Source of the DNA: Paenibacillus mendelii
GTDB lineage: Bacteria; Bacillota; Bacilli; Paenibacillales; Paenibacillaceae
Assembly: GCF_024498075.1 (NCBI RefSeq)
Contig: NZ_JANHOF010000005.1
Span: forward strand, 429,448 to 493,447
Direction of reading: 5' to 3'
DNA: 64,000 nucleotides
Under the pieces are notes generated by a model. It was not told the DNA's origin, did not search any database, and saw nothing but the letters and a program-made list of their open reading frames with translations. Position 1 is the stretch's first letter. Every line of letters starts with the position of its first letter. A program made the position numbers and the translations under genes. This document shows, one piece after another, positions 29,940 through 38,641 of the stretch.

Positions 29940-30386
29940 ATGAAAGTCGTTGTTCAACGCAGCAAAGCCGCCTCAGTCACGGTAAGCGGTGAGAATGTCG
30001 GTGCGATCGAGCAGGGGCTTGTGCTGTTAGTCGGGATCACCCATGAGGATACAGAGGCAGACGTCAGGTGGATGGCGGATAAGGTCGCGGGTCTGCGCAT
30101 TTTCGAAGATGAGAATGGGAAGATGAACTTGTCCGTCTTGGAAATCGGCGGCGAAATATTGTCAGTATCCCAATTCACGTTATACGGGGACTGCCGCAAA
30201 GGAAGAAGACCTAATTTCATGGCTGCGGCCAGACCAGAACAAGCGGAAGTATTGTATGAAGCATTCAATGAAGCCCTACGGAAGACCGGTCTTCGCGTTG
30301 CGACCGGTCGTTTCGGTGCAATGATGGACGTACAGCTCGTCAATTGGGGACCGGTTACACTGATCATCGACAGCAAAATGTCTTAG
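29940..30386 (+). CDS. dtd: D-aminoacyl-tRNA deacylase
   Basis: Hydrolyses D-amino acids misloaded onto tRNA. A 148-residue DTD-fold protein starting [15 protein letters not shown], with [19 protein letters not shown] (active-site SQFTL) near residue 80 and the C-terminal GxP motif in [13 protein letters not shown] 29940 is preferred over an in-frame TTG at 29931. It lies 29 bp after relA and is followed by a terminator. Confidence 0.95.
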   Translation: MKVVVQRSKAASVTVSGENVGAIEQGLVLLVGITHEDTEADVRWMADKVAGLRIFEDENGKMNLSVLEIGGEILSVSQFTLYGDCRKGRRPNFMAAARPEQAEVLYEAFNEALRKTGLRVATGRFGAMMDVQLVNWGPVTLIIDSKMS

Positions 30387-30387
30387 G

Positions 30388-30424
30388 CTCTTCTTGTCTT
30401 GTTCGCAAGAAGCAGCTTTTTTTC
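30388..30424 (+). terminator. Terminator after dtd
   Basis: GCTCTTCTTG / CAAGAAGCAGC imperfect stem with a 9-base loop and seven T. Confidence 0.7.
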
Positions 30425-30525
30425 TGCTCGAGGGAGTTAGATGGTCGAATGCAGGCAACACTAAGCCATATTGCAAAATAGAGCCGCTGCACGAATAGCG
30501 GTATATGGTGGAAGGAGCCCTGCAA

Positions 30526-30696
30526 ATGCATCAATCACGCAAGGAGCAAGGACTGGAACGGTCGTCAAGACAGCTGATTCAATCGGACAGACGCGAAGCC
30601 ATGATTTTCGCGGAGATGGAAGCCAGCATAGAGGCCTCATCCGAACTTGGGGTAAGCGGTTTGTCCATCCGGCGGGAAAAGCCCGGAAGCCGATAG
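30526..30696 (+). CDS. Possible 56-residue small protein, unrecognised
   Basis: GGAAGGAG (30510-30517) is well spaced from ATG 30526. The predicted protein is charged, with a helical middle (RREAMIFAEMEASIEASSELG) and a basic tail; no family is recognised. It lies alone between the dtd terminator and a T-box region, with no clear promoter. An overlapping open frame of 108 residues in another phase makes the call uncertain. Confidence 0.35.
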   Translation: MHQSRKEQGLERSSRQLIQSDRREAMIFAEMEASIEASSELGVSGLSIRREKPGSR

Positions 30697-30789
30697 TCTG
30701 CAAGCAGCGTGTCCGCATCCCGTATGCGCTGCCGGGTGCCTGTAAAACAAGTGGATTGCATAAATCGATCAGGCGGAAAACGCTTTATT

Positions 30790-30914
30790 TTTTGTAATCA
30801 TAATGTAACGTGTTTTCAATCTTGCTTTAACATGGTTCGCCTATACTAATAGACGACCCCCTTTTTTGAATATATATATAATTTGGACCTACAACATTGT
30901 TTGTAGGTTTTTTT
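30790..30914 (+). other. Orphan promoter-like sequence and terminator, possible short transcript
   Basis: A T/A-rich block has ATGTAAC and TTTAACA elements, about 20 bp apart and resembling PhoP-type repeats, then TATACT near 30841. About 50 bp later comes a good terminator: ACCTACAA / TTTGTAGGT around CATTG plus seven T, ending near 30914. No coding frame lies between, so a very short RNA or a relic promoter is possible. Confidence 0.35.
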
Positions 30915-30921
30915 CTGCCCC

Positions 30922-30950
30922 TTGACAGGCAACATTCCCATGGATAAAAT
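30922..30950 (+). promoter_or_regulatory. Promoter of the hisS-aspS T-box transcript
   Basis: TTGACA (30922-30927), 17-bp spacer, TAAAAT (30945-30950). Confidence 0.75.
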
Positions 30951-30956
30951 GATTGT

Positions 30957-31290
30957 TATATTGTGTCGATCCAGAGATGGGACCGCTTCGCTCAATTACA
31001 CCTACTCAGAGAGGGATTCCAAGGCTGCAAGAATCCTTAGCGTGCTTGAACGAACAGACTTCCCGGAGGACAGCCTGCGAATGGAACGGATGCGAGGGTA
31101 ACATGCACCGTACCTAGTAGTTGGTCTGCGTAGTCGGGCGTTAACCGAATGAAGCGAATCCTTAAGCACGCGATCTTTCATGCGTCGTTCATCGGTTCGG
31201 AATGTGGGTGGTACCACGGTAGCTACGTCAAACGCGCAGCTCTCGTCCCTTTTTGCCTAAGTATAGGCGAGGGGCGGGAGCTTTTTTGAT
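30957..31290 (+). promoter_or_regulatory. T-box leader upstream of hisS-aspS
   Basis: A roughly 330-nt leader with a stem I distal hairpin (GGATTCC / GAATCC, about 31014-31036) and the diagnostic T-box sequence GGGTGGTACCACGG at 31205-31218. A terminator hairpin follows, AGCTCTCGTCCCT / AGGGGCGGGAGCT with six T, ending near 31288. Uncharged tRNA binding would favour the antiterminator. A GAC triplet (31057-31059) on the 3' side of stem I is a candidate specifier, which would read aspartate rather than histidine; this assignment is tentative. Confidence 0.88.
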
Positions 31291-31366
31291 GGCCCAAATC
31301 GGTCTTAGAAAAGCAAGAAGCTCTGTGCGGACATAATGACAAAGCGATGTTTAAGGAGGGGTTAGA

Positions 31367-32614
31367 ATGGGCTTTCAGAAGCCGCCGGGCACGCAGGATT
31401 TCCTGCCGAATTCGGTAGAGAGATGGCAGTTTGTCGAGAGCAAGGCAAGAGACATATGCCGGCGTTTTAATTTCCGGGAAATCCGGACGCCTATTTTTGA
31501 AGCAACCGAGCTGTATCAGCGCGGTGTGGGCGAGACGACGGACATTGTTGAGAAAGAAATGTACACGTTCACGGACAGAGGGGACCGCAGCATCACGCTT
31601 CGTCCGGAAGGAACCGCCGGAGTCGTTCGCGCATTCGTGGAGAACAAGCTATATGGCGAGCCTGATCTGACGAAATTGTATTATATCGGCCCCATGTTTC
31701 GTTATGAGCGTCAGCAAGCAGGCCGTTACCGTCAATTTCATCAGTTCGGCGTTGAAGCACTCGGCTCCGTCGATCCAGCGCTGGATGCGGAGGTTATCGC
31801 TTTGGGCTACACCTTCTATACGGAGGTTGGACTAAAAGGGGTACGGGTTGAAATCAATTCGGTCGGGACCCCCGCTGTCCGCGCTGCATTCCGTGAGCGG
31901 CTGCTGGCCTTCCTGGCGCCTAAACGCGAGCTATTATGCAAGGACTGTCAATCCCGCATGGAACGCAATCCGCTGCGGGTGCTTGATTGCAAAGTGGATC
32001 AGAAGCATTTTGAAGGCGCGCCTTCGATATTGGACAGCTTAGACGAAGAGTGCCAGACTCATTTCGATGCGCTTAAACAGCACCTGACAGGGATGAATAT
32101 CCCTTATTCGATCAATCCGCGCCTTGTCCGCGGACTCGACTATTACACGCACACCGCGTTCGAGTACAAAGCAGAGGGAATTGGTGCGATCGATACCGTC
32201 GGCGGCGGCGGACGTTATAACGGTCTTGTTGCCGATATCGGCGGTCCGGATCAGCCGGGCGTCGGTCTTGGCCTCGGTCTGGAGCGGACGGTCATGCTGC
32301 TTGAAAGCCAGGAGACCGAGCTGCCTGATCTCCATGTCCTCGATGTGTACCTGGTGGCGCTTGGCGAAGCTGCCGAGCAGGAGGTATCGAAGCTGCTTCA
32401 AGCCTTAAGGATTCAAGGGCTCTCTGCAGAACGGGATTATCAGGGGCGGAAGATGAAGGCGCAAATGAAGTCAGCCGACCGATTGAAAGCCAGATATACG
32501 GCCATTCTCGGCGAGGATGAGCTTGCCCGCGGTGAAATCGCTTTGAAAGAAATGGCATCAGGCGAACAGCGCGTTGTCCGCCTTGACCAACTCGCTGCTG
32601 AAGTCCAGCAATAA
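31367..32614 (+). CDS. hisS: Histidyl-tRNA synthetase
   Basis: Class II synthetase charging tRNA-His. Motif 2 ([31 protein letters not shown]) and the histidine-binding [15 protein letters not shown], the HisRS-specific HisA motif, are clear; motif 3 ([15 protein letters not shown]) follows, then an anticodon-binding domain. 415 residues, a normal length. AAGGAGGGG precedes the ATG. It is cotranscribed with aspS under the T-box. Confidence 0.97.
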   Translation: MGFQKPPGTQDFLPNSVERWQFVESKARDICRRFNFREIRTPIFEATELYQRGVGETTDIVEKEMYTFTDRGDRSITLRPEGTAGVVRAFVENKLYGEPDLTKLYYIGPMFRYERQQAGRYRQFHQFGVEALGSVDPALDAEVIALGYTFYTEVGLKGVRVEINSVGTPAVRAAFRERLLAFLAPKRELLCKDCQSRMERNPLRVLDCKVDQKHFEGAPSILDSLDEECQTHFDALKQHLTGMNIPYSINPRLVRGLDYYTHTAFEYKAEGIGAIDTVGGGGRYNGLVADIGGPDQPGVGLGLGLERTVMLLESQETELPDLHVLDVYLVALGEAAEQEVSKLLQALRIQGLSAERDYQGRKMKAQMKSADRLKARYTAILGEDELARGEIALKEMASGEQRVVRLDQLAAEVQQ

Positions 32615-32649
32615 ACGCCAGACCAATAATGAATTCAAGAGGAGTCGAA

Positions 32650-34467
32650 ATGCACATGATGTTAAAAACGCATGCTTGCGGCCAGCTATCTAAGAAGGAT
32701 GTCGGCCAAACCGTTACATTGAACGGGTGGGTTCAACGCCGCCGTGACCTTGGCGGAGTTTTGTTTATCGATTTGCGCGACCGTACCGGAATCGTCCAAA
32801 TTGTCTTTAACCCTGATTTCTCCGGAGATGCTTTGGCGATCGCCGATCGCGCGCGTAATGAATACGTCTTGGCCGTCCGCGGACAAGTAGTGGAACGCGA
32901 TGCTGAGACCGTTAACGCGAACATTGCTACAGGCGAAATCGAAGTGCGCATCACCGAAATTGAAATCATGAATGCGGCGAAAACACCGCCATTCCCAATC
33001 GAAGACGGCGTCGAGGTCGACGAGTCCATCCGATTGAAATACCGTTATCTTGACCTGCGTCGTCCGGAAATGCAGAAGACGCTGCTGCTTCGCTCGAAGG
33101 CGGCCAAAGTATTCCGCGATTACCTGGATGAAGAAGGTTTCATCGATGTAGAAACGCCGATTCTGACCAAGAGCACACCGGAAGGCGCGCGCGATTACTT
33201 GGTGCCAAGCCGTGTTCACCCAGGTGAATTTTTCGCATTGCCGCAGTCTCCCCAAATCTTCAAACAGCTGTTGATGGTAAGCGGCTTGGAGCGCTACTAC
33301 CAAATCGCCCGCTGCTTCCGCGACGAGGATCTTAGATCCGACCGTCAACCGGAGTTCACGCAGGTGGACATCGAGACCTCCTTCCTCTCCCAAGATCAGC
33401 TGCTCGGGCTGATGGAAGGGCTTGTCGTCAAGCTGTTCCGTGAAACGGTAGGCGTGGAGATCGAAACGCCGCTGCAGCGCATTACGTATGCCGACGCGAT
33501 GAACAAATACGGCTCAGACAAACCGGATCTGCGCTTTGGGCTGGAGATGGAAGACATTACGGATATCGTCTCGAGCAGCGATGTGAAGGTATTCGCTTCC
33601 GTTGCAGCAGGTGGCGGCGTGGTGAAGGCGCTCAATGCTAAGGGCTGCGCAAATTGGAGCCGTAAAGAGCTGGATGACCTGCAGCCATTCGCAGCGCGTT
33701 ATGGCGGCAAAGGTCTGGCTTGGGTAACGGTGAAGGAAGGCGAATGGCGCGGACCGATCGTCAAATTCTTCAAGCCGGAAGAAATCGAAGCACTGACTGC
33801 ACGTCTGGGCGTCGAGGAAGGCGACCTTCTGCTGTTCTCCGCAGACAAGAAGAAAGTCGTTGCCGATGTACTGGGCAACCTGCGCTTGATGATCGGCAAG
33901 CACCTTGGCCTGATTGACGAGTCCAAATTCAAGTTTGCATGGGTGGTCGACTTCCCTCTGCTCGGCTGGGATGAAGACGCGAAGCGTTATGTAGCGGAAC
34001 ACCATCCGTTCACGCGTCCGAATGAGGACGATGTCCATTTCTTCGAGACGGATCCAGGACAGATCCGCGCGCAAGCCTACGACCTCGTACTGAACGGATA
34101 CGAAGTGGGCGGCGGTTCTATGCGTATTTACAAGCGCGAAGTTCAAGAGCAAATGTTCAAAGCGCTCGGCTTCTCGCCTGAAGAAGCACAAGAGAAGTTC
34201 GGCTTCCTGCTGGATGCCTTCGAATACGGAACTCCACCGCATGGCGGAATCGCATTCGGCTTTGACCGCCTGGTGATGCTGTTGGCCGGCCGTACGAACC
34301 TGCGTGAGACGATTGCTTTCCCGAAAACCGCGAGTGCGACGGATCTGCTCTGCGACGCGCCTTCCGAGGTCGATTTGTCCCAGCTGCAGCAGCTGCATAT
34401 CCGCACGCTGCCTAAGCCTGTCAAGCAAGCTGAAGCGACAGCTGCAGCAGCCAACACGCAAAACTAA
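32650..34467 (+). CDS. aspS: Aspartyl-tRNA synthetase
   Basis: Class IIb synthetase. An N-terminal OB anticodon-binding domain ([32 protein letters not shown]) comes first, then the catalytic domain with [18 protein letters not shown] and [24 protein letters not shown] (motif 2). A bacterial GAD insertion follows, and motif 3 is in [21 protein letters not shown] at 32637-32644 supports ATG 32650 (or 32656) over the in-frame ATG at 32629. About 605 residues. Whether it is discriminating or also charges tRNA-Asn was not judged. Confidence 0.96.
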   Translation: MHMMLKTHACGQLSKKDVGQTVTLNGWVQRRRDLGGVLFIDLRDRTGIVQIVFNPDFSGDALAIADRARNEYVLAVRGQVVERDAETVNANIATGEIEVRITEIEIMNAAKTPPFPIEDGVEVDESIRLKYRYLDLRRPEMQKTLLLRSKAAKVFRDYLDEEGFIDVETPILTKSTPEGARDYLVPSRVHPGEFFALPQSPQIFKQLLMVSGLERYYQIARCFRDEDLRSDRQPEFTQVDIETSFLSQDQLLGLMEGLVVKLFRETVGVEIETPLQRITYADAMNKYGSDKPDLRFGLEMEDITDIVSSSDVKVFASVAAGGGVVKALNAKGCANWSRKELDDLQPFAARYGGKGLAWVTVKEGEWRGPIVKFFKPEEIEALTARLGVEEGDLLLFSADKKKVVADVLGNLRLMIGKHLGLIDESKFKFAWVVDFPLLGWDEDAKRYVAEHHPFTRPNEDDVHFFETDPGQIRAQAYDLVLNGYEVGGGSMRIYKREVQEQMFKALGFSPEEAQEKFGFLLDAFEYGTPPHGGIAFGFDRLVMLLAGRTNLRETIAFPKTASATDLLCDAPSEVDLSQLQQLHIRTLPKPVKQAEATAAAANTQN

Positions 34468-34576
34468 TGGGTTAACCAAGCAGGCGCGTTCTAAGCAAGT
34501 TATACTTGTGAGAGCGCGTCTTCCCCTTGATGTTAAGTAAAACCATCACTACCGCAAAGAGGAGGCGTCTTTCCCT

Positions 34577-35329
34577 ATGCTGCATCAATTTTCCCGTACG
34601 GAGCTGGCGATCGGTCCTGAAGGTCTAGAGCGGATGAAACGAAGCACCGTCGCGGTGCTCGGAATCGGCGGCGTCGGCTCTATCGCGGCCGAGGCGCTCG
34701 CTCGAACAGGCGTCGGCCGAATCATTCTGATTGATAAAGATGTTGTTGATATTACCAATGTGAATCGGCAAATTCATGCGCTCACCACCACTGTAGGGCA
34801 GCCGAAGGCCGATCTGATGCGTGACCGCATCAAGCTAATCAATCCCGATTGTGACGCGATATCGCTTCGCATGTTCTACACCGAAGAAACCTATGAGAAG
34901 CTGTTCGAGTACCCGCTTGATTATGTCGTGGACGCATCGGACACGATTATGTATAAGATCCATCTCATCAAGCAATGCTTGGAGCGTAAAATCCCGATCA
35001 TCTCGAGCATGGGCGCAGCGAATAAGATGGACCCGACCCGATTCCAAGTCGCAGATATTTCTAAAACATCGATGGACCCGATTGCTCGCGTCGTTCGTCA
35101 GAAGCTGCGCAAGGAAGGGATCAAGAAAGGGGTCAAGGTCGTCTTCTCGACTGAAGAGCCTCAGAAGCCCCGAGAGGACGTCACGCAGCGTATCGTACCC
35201 GACAATGCGCCAGAGATCCGTAAAGCCAAGCAGCCTCCTGCAAGCAATGCATTCGTGCCGCCAGTCGCAGGCCTTATTATGGTAAGCGTCGTCGTCAAGG
35301 ATTTGCTCGAAGAGGTGCAAGCGCAATAA
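34577..35329 (+). CDS. tcdA: tRNA threonylcarbamoyladenosine dehydratase (TcdA/YrvM)
   Basis: E1-like enzyme that uses ATP to cyclise t6A-37 in tRNA to ct6A. The 250-residue protein has a Rossmann nucleotide loop GIGGVGSIAAEALARTGVG at about residues 29-47, DKDVVDITNVNRQ with the conserved Asp and Arg, and ISSMGAANKMDPTRF, typical of TcdA. GAGGAGG precedes the ATG. It lies 109 bp after aspS and is followed by a terminator, the same order as B. subtilis hisS-aspS-yrvM. Confidence 0.93.
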   Translation: MLHQFSRTELAIGPEGLERMKRSTVAVLGIGGVGSIAAEALARTGVGRIILIDKDVVDITNVNRQIHALTTTVGQPKADLMRDRIKLINPDCDAISLRMFYTEETYEKLFEYPLDYVVDASDTIMYKIHLIKQCLERKIPIISSMGAANKMDPTRFQVADISKTSMDPIARVVRQKLRKEGIKKGVKVVFSTEEPQKPREDVTQRIVPDNAPEIRKAKQPPASNAFVPPVAGLIMVSVVVKDLLEEVQAQ

Positions 35330-35419
35330 CCGGGATGAAAATACGTATAAGGCTAGTGATCGAACAACCCTTTTTGTAAAAGGAACTGAGCCCAGATACT
35401 TTTACTGGTTAGTTGTTGA

Positions 35420-35466
35420 AAAACCGTTGAACAATGCAGCGATAGCCTGCATATCAACGGTTTTTT
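35420..35466 (+). terminator. Terminator after tcdA
   Basis: AAAACCGTTGA / TCAACGGTTTT stem with inner TGCAG/CTGCA pairing, then T run. The symmetric A/T flanks could act both ways. Confidence 0.85.
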
Positions 35467-35498
35467 GTTGCATTGAATATTGTCCGTTTGAACAAATG

Positions 35499-35532
35499 TT
35501 GCCTTTGACAAACTTTTTTGTGGGTGTACAAT
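35499..35532 (+). promoter_or_regulatory. Promoter with MntR-like box upstream of the Nramp transporter
   Basis: TTGACA (35505-35510), 16-bp spacer, TACAAT (35527-35532) form a sigma-A promoter. TTGCCTTTGACAAAC (35499-35513), overlapping the -35, resembles the MntR sites of B. subtilis mntH and mntA (TTTGC..T..GGAAAC type). Repression by manganese-bound MntR is the inferred control. Confidence 0.55.
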
Positions 35533-35594
35533 GAAAGAAAACGACGAAGATTCGTGATACTAGTTGTGCAAGCCCACATCGAGGTGATTCCATA

Positions 35595-36941
35595 ATGAAG
35601 AACGAAGAAACAGCTGCACATCAAGAAGGCTGGAGTCAGACTCGCATCGCGCCTTCTCTTCCAGAAGCTTACCGGTCGATGAAGATCCCGACGAACGGTT
35701 CCTGGATTCGTAAATTCCTCGCCTTTGCCGGTCCGGGGTATCTGGTTGCGGTGGGTTACATGGATCCTGGCAACTGGGCAACGGATCTGGCCGGCGGCTC
35801 CATGTTCGGCTATTCGCTGCTATCCGTCATTCTGCTCTCCAATCTGATGGCGATTCTGCTGCAGGCGCTCTCCGGTAAGCTCGGTATCGTAACCGGGCGC
35901 GACTTGGCGCAAGCTTGCCGCGATCACTATAGCAGACCTGTGGCGATGACACTATGGGTCCTTTGTGAGCTTGCTATTGCGGCTTGCGATCTGGCTGAAG
36001 TCATCGGTACGGCAATCGCCTTGAATTTATTGTTCGGCATTCCGCTAATCTATGGCGTTATTATTACCGTCGTCGATGTTCTGCTCATCCTGCTGCTTCA
36101 GAACAAGGGCTTCCGATATATCGAAGCGCTTGTGATCTCCTTAATCGTGACGATAGGCATCTGTTTTGTCATTGTGATTATATGGTCGAATCCTAATTTC
36201 GGCGATGTCGCCGCAGGCTTCGTTCCGCGCACGGAAATCATTACGAATCCGGCCATGCTCTATATCGCCATCGGTATTCTCGGTGCGACCGTCATGCCGC
36301 ATAATTTATATTTGCACTCCTCCATCGTACAAACCCGCCGATTCGACCAGACTGCGCCTGGTAAGCGTCAAGCGATTAAGTATACGACGTGGGATTCTAC
36401 GATCGCTCTGTTCTTCGCCTTATTTATCAACGCGGCGATACTAGTTATATCCGCTGCCGTCTTTCATACGCGGGGCTATAATGAAGTGGCTGAAATCGGC
36501 GATGCCTTTCACCTGCTTTCGCCATTGCTGGGTACGACGCTTGCGAGCATCCTGTTCGGCGTAGCATTGCTGGCCTCCGGACAAAACTCCACCTTAACCG
36601 GTACGTTGGCGGGTCAAATCGTGATGGAAGGCTTTCTGAACATTCGTCTGCCCGCGTGGTTCAGACGGCTAATCACCCGGTTAATTGCAATCATTCCCAC
36701 CGTGATCGTCACGGCTTTATACGGGGAAAGCGGAACGGCTCAGCTGCTCATACTGAGCCAGGTCATTCTGTCTCTGCAGCTGTCCTTTGCGGTCATCCCG
36801 CTCGTGAAATTCACCAGCGATAAGCAGAAAATGGGCGAGTTCGTCAATCCCCCTTGGATGAAAATGCTAGCTTGGACAGTGGCTGTCGTCATAGCGGGAT
36901 TAAACATCTATCTGCTGTATCAAACCTTTACCGGCTTATAA
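35595..36941 (+). CDS. mntH: Nramp family divalent metal (manganese) transporter
   Basis: Proton-coupled importer of Mn2+/Fe2+. The 448-residue protein has about 11 helices. TM1 carries [15 protein letters not shown], holding the DPGN metal motif, and TM6 carries [19 protein letters not shown], with the MPH metal motif; both are diagnostic. Its N-terminal tail is longer than in E. coli MntH. GAGGTGA precedes the ATG. It is monocistronic between two terminators, behind a promoter with an MntR-like site. Confidence 0.95.
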   Translation: MKNEETAAHQEGWSQTRIAPSLPEAYRSMKIPTNGSWIRKFLAFAGPGYLVAVGYMDPGNWATDLAGGSMFGYSLLSVILLSNLMAILLQALSGKLGIVTGRDLAQACRDHYSRPVAMTLWVLCELAIAACDLAEVIGTAIALNLLFGIPLIYGVIITVVDVLLILLLQNKGFRYIEALVISLIVTIGICFVIVIIWSNPNFGDVAAGFVPRTEIITNPAMLYIAIGILGATVMPHNLYLHSSIVQTRRFDQTAPGKRQAIKYTTWDSTIALFFALFINAAILVISAAVFHTRGYNEVAEIGDAFHLLSPLLGTTLASILFGVALLASGQNSTLTGTLAGQIVMEGFLNIRLPAWFRRLITRLIAIIPTVIVTALYGESGTAQLLILSQVILSLQLSFAVIPLVKFTSDKQKMGEFVNPPWMKMLAWTVAVVIAGLNIYLLYQTFTGL

Positions 36942-36951
36942 CGCTCAACGG

Positions 36952-36989
36952 AACACCCCTTTATCCGCGTTGGATAAAGGGGTGTTTTA
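36952..36989 (+). terminator. Terminator after mntH
   Basis: AACACCCCTTTATCC / GGATAAAGGGGTGTT perfect 15-bp stem, GCGTT loop, short T run. Confidence 0.85.
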
Positions 36990-37075
36990 CTGGCGAACGT
37001 CTGTGCCTATATGGTATGATGACAGTAATCAACAGCTGATTTCCAATTGAAATTTAAAAGGTAGTGTGGATATAG

Positions 37076-38386
37076 ATGGATCTTTTTTCATATCAAGACG
37101 AAACGAACCAACCTCGAGCCAAGCTGCTGGCGGATCGGATGAGGCCGGAGACCATTCAAGAATACATTGGCCAATCGCATATCGTTGGGCCGGGGAAGCT
37201 GCTGCGCAGAGCTATCGAAGCGGATCAAGTATCCTCGATTCTGTTATACGGCCCCCCTGGTTGCGGTAAAACCACTCTTGCCCACATCATATCCAAGCAG
37301 ACGCAGGGCGAATTCGTCAAGCTCAATGCAGTGGACGCAACGGTGAAGGATGTGCGCGAGGTGATCGATCAGGCCCGGGTCAATAAATCGATGTACGGGC
37401 GGAAGACCATTCTGTTCCTCGATGAGGTCCACCGATTCAACAGCTCCCGTCAGGATGCTCTGCTGCCCGCAGTTGAACAGGGAACGATCGTATTCATCGG
37501 GGCAACGACAGAGAATCCGTTTCATTACGTTAATGGAGCGTTGTTATCGCGTTCAACCTTGTTCGAGCTGCATGCGTTGACGCGCGAGGATGCTCTCGAA
37601 GCGATGAGAAGAGCGATTTCGAACAAGGGCCGGGGACTGGGCTTCATGGACCTCAAGGTTGATGACGCAGCTCTGGAGCACATAGCCAATATGGCTGGCG
37701 GGGATATCCGGCGCGCATTGAATGCTATTGAGCTGGCTGCCGTAACGACGCCGTCCGAGCCTGATGGCTCCGTGCATGTGACGCTTGAAGTGGCGGAGGA
37801 ATCGATCCGCAAGCCGACGATCCGAGCGGATGAATCGACGCAATATGATGTGTTGTCCGCTTTCCACAAGAGTGTCAGGGGTTCCAGCGATGCAGCATTA
37901 TTCTGGTTTCTGTATGCGGTTGAAAGCTTGGGAATGGACCCGATGACATTCATCCGGCGCTTGATCGTCGCATGCAGCGAAGACATTGGGCTGGCCAACC
38001 CGCAGGCTATGGTGCAAGCCGTAACCGCGATGGATGCTTATCATAAGATCGGCTGGCCGGAAGCCAAATACAATATTTCGCAAGCGATTCTGTTCGCGGT
38101 CGAGAGCCCCAAATCCAACGCGACTGCAGTAGCGATCGGCAATGTCATGGATACGATCAGCAAGGTGGGGGCGGCAGAAGTTCCTCTGCATCTTCGTGAT
38201 ACCCATTACAGCGGAGCGGAGCGTCTGGGGCATGTGGGGTATCAATATCCGCATAATTTCCCTGGCCATTATGTGAAGCAGACTTACTTGCCTGAAAGAC
38301 TGGAGAAGAAAACGTTCTATCATGCGACAGAGCAGGGAATGGAAGAAAAAATAAAACTGAACCAAACGCGCCGTAATGGGAAATAA
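37076..38386 (+). CDS. rarA: Replication-associated recombination protein A (RarA/MgsA)
   Basis: AAA+ ATPase acting at stalled replication forks with SSB. Walker A GPPGCGKTT lies at residues 59-67 and Walker B LFLDEVHR at 113-120, followed by sensor 1 IGATTENP, the arginine region ALLSRSTLFEL, and the MgsA C-terminal tetramerisation domain (DPMTFIRRLIVACSEDIGLANPQA). 436 residues. The ribosome-binding site is weak (GGTAGTG). Same family position next to cymR in B. subtilis (yrvN). Confidence 0.95.
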   Translation: MDLFSYQDETNQPRAKLLADRMRPETIQEYIGQSHIVGPGKLLRRAIEADQVSSILLYGPPGCGKTTLAHIISKQTQGEFVKLNAVDATVKDVREVIDQARVNKSMYGRKTILFLDEVHRFNSSRQDALLPAVEQGTIVFIGATTENPFHYVNGALLSRSTLFELHALTREDALEAMRRAISNKGRGLGFMDLKVDDAALEHIANMAGGDIRRALNAIELAAVTTPSEPDGSVHVTLEVAEESIRKPTIRADESTQYDVLSAFHKSVRGSSDAALFWFLYAVESLGMDPMTFIRRLIVACSEDIGLANPQAMVQAVTAMDAYHKIGWPEAKYNISQAILFAVESPKSNATAVAIGNVMDTISKVGAAEVPLHLRDTHYSGAERLGHVGYQYPHNFPGHYVKQTYLPERLEKKTFYHATEQGMEEKIKLNQTRRNGK

Positions 38387-38581
38387 CAGCCTCCTTATGC
38401 TCTAAACAAGAGCACGAGCCAGCAAAAGGCGCATAAAGGCCGACCTTGCCGGAATAAACATTAAATATAACCGGAAAACGGCGATCCTGCTGTTAAACCG
38501 AAGTTTGACGAGGACGACCTGATTCGACTACTCTTATATTATAAAGTTTCTTTATAATTTTCTTATCCAGAGGAGGTGCAC

Positions 38582-38641
38582 CTGTCACCGAACTGGTCGT
38601 TATGGACGGCGTTTGGTTGGCAGGGAATCGTTGTTAAGTGA
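38582..38641 (+). other. Short overlapping frame behind a strong ribosome-binding site
   Basis: AGGAGGTG (38571-38578) is the only strong Shine-Dalgarno ahead of the CNNM/CorC gene, yet the frame it fits best (CTG 38582) reads only 19 codons before a TGA at 38639-38641. That stop overlaps the likely TTG start region of the larger gene in a different phase. It could be a leader peptide, a coupling device or a frameshift. Confidence 0.3.

Noticed and set aside
30471..30797. 108-residue plus frame in the dtd-hisS interval
   Set aside because: Low-complexity basic translation, no ribosome-binding site, and overlaps the better-supported 56-residue frame.
33514..34479. 321-residue minus-strand frame opposite aspS
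   Set aside because: Codon-bias shadow of a highly expressed synthetase gene; no start signal.
34480..34576. Terminator between aspS and tcdA
   Set aside because: A GCGCGTTCT / AGAGCGCG pairing exists but is imperfect and lacks a T run.
38387..38570. Magnesium or manganese riboswitch before the CNNM/CorC gene
   Set aside because: No M-box or yybP-ykoY conserved elements were recognised and there is no terminator hairpin ahead of the gene.
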